Assembly (NCBI GenBank): GCA_020353135.1
Contig: CP070688.1
Location: forward strand, 1,212,939-1,221,913
From: Chloroflexota bacterium
GTDB lineage: Bacteria; Chloroflexota; Anaerolineae; Promineifilales; Promineifilaceae
Direction of reading: 5' to 3'
DNA: 8,975 nt
Shown piece by piece: positions 5,747-8,975 of the stretch; the first letter of the stretch is position 1, and the number at the start of each line of letters is the position of its first letter. The position numbers and the translations under genes were made by a program. Under the pieces are notes generated by a model that ran no database searches, was not told the origin of the DNA, and worked only from the letters and a program-made list of their open reading frames with translations.

Positions 5747-6535
5747 ATGCCCAGACTCAGAACATATCGTAGCGAAGCCATCGTCTTGCGCCGGGCCGAT
5801 TTCGGTGAAGCAGACCGCATGCTCACGTTGTATAGTCGGGAGTTTGGCAAGATCCGGGCCTTGGCCAAGGGGGCCAGGAAGCCGCAAACTCGCAAGGCGG
5901 GACACGTGGAGTTGTTCATGCGTTCCAACTTCATGTTTGCCAGGGGCAAGAGTATCGACATCGTGACCCAGGCCGAACTGGTGGAGCCATACACAGCCCT
6001 ACGGGATGACCTGGTGCGCACGACTTACGCGGCTTATGTGGCCGAGCTAATGGATGGACTGACGGCCGACGCCGATCGCGACCTGGCCAAGTACGACTTG
6101 CTGTCCAAGGCCCTCGGCTGGTTAGCTGATTCGGATAATTCGCTGCTGGTGGCTCGCTACTACGAGTTGCGCTTGCTGAGCCTGGCCGGCTTTCAACCGC
6201 AGTTATTTCACTGCCTCTCTTGCCGCGAACCTATCCAGGAGCAAGATCAATTCTTCAGCGCCGACCTGGGTGGGTTATTGTGCCCTGCTTGCCAGGGGGC
6301 TGACAGAGGAGCCCGGCCGATCTCGAGTTTGGCCGTTAAGTTGCTGCGCCATTTGCAAAGCCACAAGTGGGAATACGTGAAGGAACTGCAGTTACGGGGC
6401 AAGTTAAGGCGCGAGCTGGAGTCGACGATGCACTTCTACCTGCGCCATATTCTGGAGCGCAACCTGAAGTCGGCCGAGTTCTTATATCGTCTAAGGCGTG
6501 AGGCAGAGTTGTTTGCCCCGGCTGACGACGGTTGA
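5747..6535 (+). CDS. recO: DNA repair protein RecO
   Basis: RecO works with RecF and RecR to load RecA onto SSB-coated single-stranded DNA and anneals complementary strands, in gap repair of the RecFOR pathway. From the ATG at 5747 the protein is 262 aa, typical of the family. The N-terminal OB fold spans roughly residues 1-80, starting with YRSEAIVLRRADFGEADRML, with GKIRALAKGARK at 35-46 giving the basic DNA-binding strand. The central helical region follows. A four-Cys zinc site is intact: Cys156 and Cys159 (HCLSC), Cys179 and Cys182 (LCPAC). I chose 5747 over the longer frame opening at a TTG (5684). The family consensus begins just before YRSEAIVL, and the extra 21 residues overlap the promoter and tandem repeat. 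The gene is monocistronic, flanked by its own promoter and a strong terminator. Confidence 0.94.
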   Translation: MPRLRTYRSEAIVLRRADFGEADRMLTLYSREFGKIRALAKGARKPQTRKAGHVELFMRSNFMFARGKSIDIVTQAELVEPYTALRDDLVRTTYAAYVAELMDGLTADADRDLAKYDLLSKALGWLADSDNSLLVARYYELRLLSLAGFQPQLFHCLSCREPIQEQDQFFSADLGGLLCPACQGADRGARPISSLAVKLLRHLQSHKWEYVKELQLRGKLRRELESTMHFYLRHILERNLKSAEFLYRLRREAELFAPADDG

Positions 6536-6577
6536 AGAGTCAAGCGTCGGCGAGGGACACATAAGCTTGACAACAGA

Positions 6578-6596
6578 TTCTCGGTCGAATCGAGAA
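6578..6596 (+). other. Alternative hairpin overlapping the recO terminator
   Basis: TTCTCG (6578-6583) can pair with CGAGAA (6591-6596) around a 7-nt loop. The same CGAGAA is the 5' arm of the outer stem of the terminator, pairing with TTCTCG at 6613-6618. The two folds exclude each other, like an antiterminator/terminator pair, though this one sits after the coding region. Confidence 0.45.
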
Positions 6597-6623
6597 CAAT
6601 CGGCCGGCCGATTTCTCGTTTTT
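6591..6623 (+). terminator. Rho-independent terminator of recO
   Basis: CGAGAA (6591-6596) pairs with TTCTCG (6613-6618). After a 2-nt bulge (6597-6598) the inner ATCGG/CCGAT stem closes on a CCGG loop, and TTTTT (6619-6623) follows. It lies 55 nt after the recO stop and 8 nt before the end of the convergent methyltransferase gene. On the minus strand no T-run follows, so it mainly serves recO. Confidence 0.85.
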
Positions 6624-6631
6624 GCCGGGGC

Positions 6632-7345
6632 CTAATCGGCCGGCATCTGGCCGCCGTATACCGCGTGCCCGGCAGCCATCCAGTAGACATCCACAGCTTG
6701 AAATCCGGCCGCTTCCAAGCGCTTTAGCTGCTCGAACAAAGGCGATGGTTTGTCAATCGGATCCGGGAAGCGGTAGGTGTTCCATTGGCTGCTCACAAAG
6801 CGATCGAAGGCGGATTCGTCGCCGGCTCGGTCCAGCGAGCGCTGGCGTACGACAGAATCCCACTTCTCGGCCGCCAATTCCAGGCCCAGAGATGATGCTG
6901 GCTCGATCAAATCGGCGATTACCAGAGCGCCGGATGGACGCAACATCTGGGCTATATCGCGGAATAGGGCCTCTTTTTGCCGGCCGTCCAGGTGATGAAT
7001 GCACAGGGTACTGACGACGGCCTTGAGCGGCCATGGTGGCCGGCGCCAGCTCCCATCGGCCAGATCGAAGGGCTGGGGATCAAAGCGCCGGCCGAAACGG
7101 GCCAGTCGAGAGGAAGCCTGGCGCAACATCTCTGGCGATCCATCGTATCCGTGTACTGTGCAGCGTGGAAAGCGTTCCAGGATTGCTTCGGCCAGCAATC
7201 CCTCGCCGCAGCACAACTCCAGGACATGAAACGGCTCAGGGTCGGCCGGAATCAAACGGCAGATGGTGTCTAGCTGGACTTCGCGCCCGGGCACGAAGTA
7301 CTTGCCGTAATCGATGAACTCCCGTGAATCTTCCTCGCTCCACAT
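6632..7345 (-). CDS. Class I SAM-dependent methyltransferase (second of a tandem pair)
   Basis: This 237-aa cytoplasmic protein has a Rossmann-type methyltransferase fold. Motif I is VLELCCGEG (41-49), with two Cys where DxGxG is usual, which keeps the SAM-binding Gly residues. The acidic residue at the end of strand 2 is Asp68 (GYDGSPEML). FDLADGSW (93-100) is the adenine-contacting region. Motif IV-like VSTLCIHHLD (111-120) contains paired His residues often seen in methyltransferases of the Methyltransf_25/12 group. LRPSGALVIADLIEP (135-149) is the strand 5 region. The middle insert (about 150-200) probably shapes the substrate pocket. The substrate cannot be read from the sequence. The start is ATG at 7345, 3 nt after the TAA of the upstream methyltransferase gene. 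A GGAG (7355-7358) lies 9 nt upstream inside that gene's end, so the two are translationally close and cotranscribed. It converges on recO. Confidence 0.87.
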   Translation of the reverse strand: MWSEEDSREFIDYGKYFVPGREVQLDTICRLIPADPEPFHVLELCCGEGLLAEAILERFPRCTVHGYDGSPEMLRQASSRLARFGRRFDPQPFDLADGSWRRPPWPLKAVVSTLCIHHLDGRQKEALFRDIAQMLRPSGALVIADLIEPASSLGLELAAEKWDSVVRQRSLDRAGDESAFDRFVSSQWNTYRFPDPIDKPSPLFEQLKRLEAAGFQAVDVYWMAAGHAVYGGQMPAD

Positions 7346-7348
7346 GAC

Positions 7349-8170
7349 TTACTTCTCCAACCAGTAGACGATATCGAGTAACTTCCCGATGAGCAGATAG
7401 ATGCTCAAGGTGTACAGGGCCAGGGCCAATTCGTAACGCCGCCGGCCAAGGTGGGGCAAATAACGTTCGGGCTTGCGACGCATACGGGACAAGCGCAATA
7501 ACTCGCGACTATAAAATCCGTACTCTTCCTCAATATGCTCCAGCCGCTCCCCGCCGATGACCTCAGCTGCTCCAATTGTCAGGCCGGCCGCGCCATAGGC
7601 AGATTCCAGAGTTTGGCGCGATAAATTGCGACTGACGATGCCCAGGGGTGTAAAAAGCGCCTCCGCTTCCTCCTGGCTGAGCAGATCGCCAGCCAGGGTG
7701 GCCAGGACGATCATGCGGCCGCCTAGTTTAAGAACCCGGCCGCATTCGGCCAGGCCTTTCTCCAGATTCGGGACGTGAAGCAGCATATCGCGACAAAATA
7801 CCAGGTCGACCGCGCCGTCGGCGAGCGGCAGCGATTCGACGTCCGCCTGACCAAACAAAACCTGTGCCTGAAGCCCTTCCTCGCGCGCTATCGTCTCGGC
7901 TCGCGTTAGATTGCTGGTCGCCAGGTCCAAACCCAACACCTGGCAGCCGTGGCGACGGGCCAGGCTACGCGCATGGTCCCCCCGGCCGCAGCCCACGTCG
8001 AGAACCCACGAATCCGGGCCGATCCCGGTTTGCCCGGCTATGTCGACAAGCATGCCGATGGGACGCGGGCGCAGGCTTTGGTCCAGAATCTGGTAATTGC
8101 CCTCTAAATGAGCATCCAATAGAGCCGGATAAAGCTGCTCCATCTGAGTGCGCCGCACTTGTTCCGTCAT
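7349..8170 (-). CDS. Class I SAM-dependent methyltransferase (UbiE/Methyltransf_11 type)
   Basis: This is a 273-aa protein. The methyltransferase core has motif I VLDVGCGRGDHA (57-68), strand 2 acidic Asp82 (LGLDLA), AQVLFGQADVESLPLADGAVD (adenine-binding Asp110 region) and FCRDMLLHVPNLEKGL (125-140). RVLKLGGRMIV (145-155) is the classic post-core strand. This arrangement is that of UbiE/COQ5-like and sarcosine- or glycine-type small-molecule methyltransferases. The last 80 residues are unusual for the core fold: an RLEHIEEEYGFYSREL helix, a basic RMRRKPERYLPHLGRRR patch, then a hydrophobic helix LALALYTLSIYLLIGKLLDIVYW (248-270). That helix could dock on a membrane or pack as a subunit interface. 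A lipid or quinone-like substrate is possible but unproved. The start ATG has only a weak AGG upstream. The gene is followed 3 nt later by a second methyltransferase. Confidence 0.87.
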   Translation of the reverse strand: MTEQVRRTQMEQLYPALLDAHLEGNYQILDQSLRPRPIGMLVDIAGQTGIGPDSWVLDVGCGRGDHARSLARRHGCQVLGLDLATSNLTRAETIAREEGLQAQVLFGQADVESLPLADGAVDLVFCRDMLLHVPNLEKGLAECGRVLKLGGRMIVLATLAGDLLSQEEAEALFTPLGIVSRNLSRQTLESAYGAAGLTIGAAEVIGGERLEHIEEEYGFYSRELLRLSRMRRKPERYLPHLGRRRYELALALYTLSIYLLIGKLLDIVYWLEK

Positions 8171-8172
8171 AA

Positions 8173-8269
8173 TCAGGCCTGCAATTTGCGCGAATCTGAA
8201 CGACTCAATTCCTTGAGCAGCCCAATTTCGAATTTCCAGGAAACTGGTCAGCCATGGGCTAAAGCGGCC
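8173..8269. other. Intergenic gap between helicase and methyltransferase genes
   Basis: The 97-bp gap between the helicase stop and the next same-strand start shows no strong terminator or promoter. Small inverted repeats are present (AGCC-ATG-GGCT and TTTCC/GGAAA, 4-5 bp), too weak to call. Whether the methyltransferases are read from the helicase transcript is open. Confidence 0.4.
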
Positions 8270-8975
8270 TTAATGGGTCAGCCGCCAATCGAGCGCCGTA
8301 TGCCGGTCGGCGACCTTGTTATTCTTGATGGCGATGGCGATAGCCCGCCGGGTGCCGACCAGGACGACTAGCTTCTTGGCCCTGGTCACGGCCGTATACA
8401 GCAGGTTGCGCTGCAAAAGCAGGTAATGTTGGGTCAGCACCGGCATTACCACGCACGGATATTCGGAACCCTGGCTCTTGTGGACGCTGATGGCGTACGC
8501 GTGTACCAGTTCGTCCGATTCAAGGAAATCATAAACCACCGGCGCACCGTCGACGCTGACCGTTAAGGTCTGGTTCTCCACGTCTATCGCGGTGATACGG
8601 CCGATATCGCCGTTGTAGACGTTCTTATCGTAATTGTTGGCCGTCTGCATCACCTTGTCGCCGACGCGAAAGACGCGGCCGCCCAGGCGACGTTCTGGCT
8701 TGCGACCGGGTGGATTCAGGGCATCTTGCAGCAATTGATTCAAGTTAGAAACGCCGGTGGCGCCGCTGTACATAGGGCTCAGGACCTGGATATCGTCGAA
8801 ACGATGCAGGCCAAACTTGAGCGGCAAGCGCTGCTTGACGATGTCGACCAGCAATTCGGCCGCTTCATCCGGCTGCTGCTTGACGAATAAAAAGAAGTCG
8901 CTGGCATTCGGCGGCGTTTCTGGCATCTGGCCCTGGGTGATGCGGTGGGCGTTGCGAATGATCAGGCTGCCGGCC
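8270..8975 (-). CDS. recD2: RecD2-like ATP-dependent DNA helicase, C-terminal part (5' partial)
   Basis: The frame is open through the right edge; 234 C-terminal residues are visible and the N-terminal domains and Walker motifs lie outside. Upstream of the first Met in the window the frame reads IIRNAHRITQGQMP, the conserved NAHRIN-G-MP segment of RecD2 proteins, so the Met at 8926 is internal. Counting from that Met, an SH3-like insertion covers about 81-135 (FRVGDKVMQTANNYDKNVYNGDIG). Motif V-like YAISVHKSQGSEYPCVV is at 144-160. Motif VI LLYTAVTRAKK is at 175-185 with the arginine that senses ATP. RecD2 enzymes are superfamily 1B 5'-3' DNA helicases acting in recombination and repair without RecBC. 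The C-terminus is short after motif VI, ending in DWRLTH, which looks complete. Another SF1B helicase (TraA/RecD-like) is possible but less likely. Confidence 0.88.
   Translation of the reverse strand, partial: AGSLIIRNAHRITQGQMPETPPNASDFFLFVKQQPDEAAELLVDIVKQRLPLKFGLHRFDDIQVLSPMYSGATGVSNLNQLLQDALNPPGRKPERRLGGRVFRVGDKVMQTANNYDKNVYNGDIGRITAIDVENQTLTVSVDGAPVVYDFLESDELVHAYAISVHKSQGSEYPCVVMPVLTQHYLLLQRNLLYTAVTRAKKLVVLVGTRRAIAIAIKNNKVADRHTALDWRLTH

Noticed and set aside
8270..8926. Helicase gene starting at the Met at 8926
   Set aside because: The same frame continues to the window edge with a conserved RecD2 segment (NAHRITQG), so this Met is internal.
1..8975. CRISPR array, prophage, intact insertion sequence or riboswitch
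   Set aside because: I found no regularly spaced repeats, transposase or phage-type proteins, and no leader with a recognisable aptamer pattern.

Overview
The window reads as an ordinary stretch of bacterial chromosome, GC-rich (about 60% by eye) and packed with GCC/GGCCG-type codons. A member of the Chloroflexota (Anaerolineae or Ardenticatenia type) is my best guess. I infer this from overall gene style, the likely leaderless promoter at recO, the short GlmU-like protein and a tRNA without encoded CCA. No single marker proves it. I see no prophage, CRISPR array or intact insertion sequence. The features that stand out are small: a decayed toxin-like gene, short dispersed repeats, and one conserved-looking protein that I cannot name.

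Layout, left to right. (1) Positions 2-1330 (+) hold the 3' part of a probably secreted zinc metallopeptidase with a HELRH motif and a C-terminal beta-sandwich of immune-inhibitor-A/MAM style. (2) A tRNA-Gln(TTG) follows, with a plausible promoter before it and a hairpin after it. (3) A two-gene (+) operon comes next: a GlmU-like nucleotidyltransferase that lacks the acetyltransferase active-site region, then cytidine deaminase (cdd, GTG start, 1 nt downstream). (4) A perfect hairpin separates cdd from a convergent (-) pair: panB (ketopantoate hydroxymethyltransferase) and, downstream of it, a 421-aa protein of unknown function. (5) The 292-bp divergent gap between panB and recO carries dispersed-repeat sequence, a frameshifted RelE/ParE-like toxin remnant and a recO promoter with a duplicated -10 block. 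(6) recO (+) ends in a clear intrinsic terminator. (7) Convergent to it on (-) are two class I SAM-dependent methyltransferases in tandem (3 nt apart). Upstream of them is the C-terminal end of a RecD2-like helicase that runs off the right edge.

Functionally the window mixes housekeeping roles: UDP-sugar synthesis, pyrimidine salvage, pantothenate/CoA synthesis, and recombination/repair (RecO, RecD2). I do not see a single integrated novel system. The best leads are the unidentified 421-aa protein coupled to panB, the short GlmU, and the small-scale structures in the panB-recO gap.
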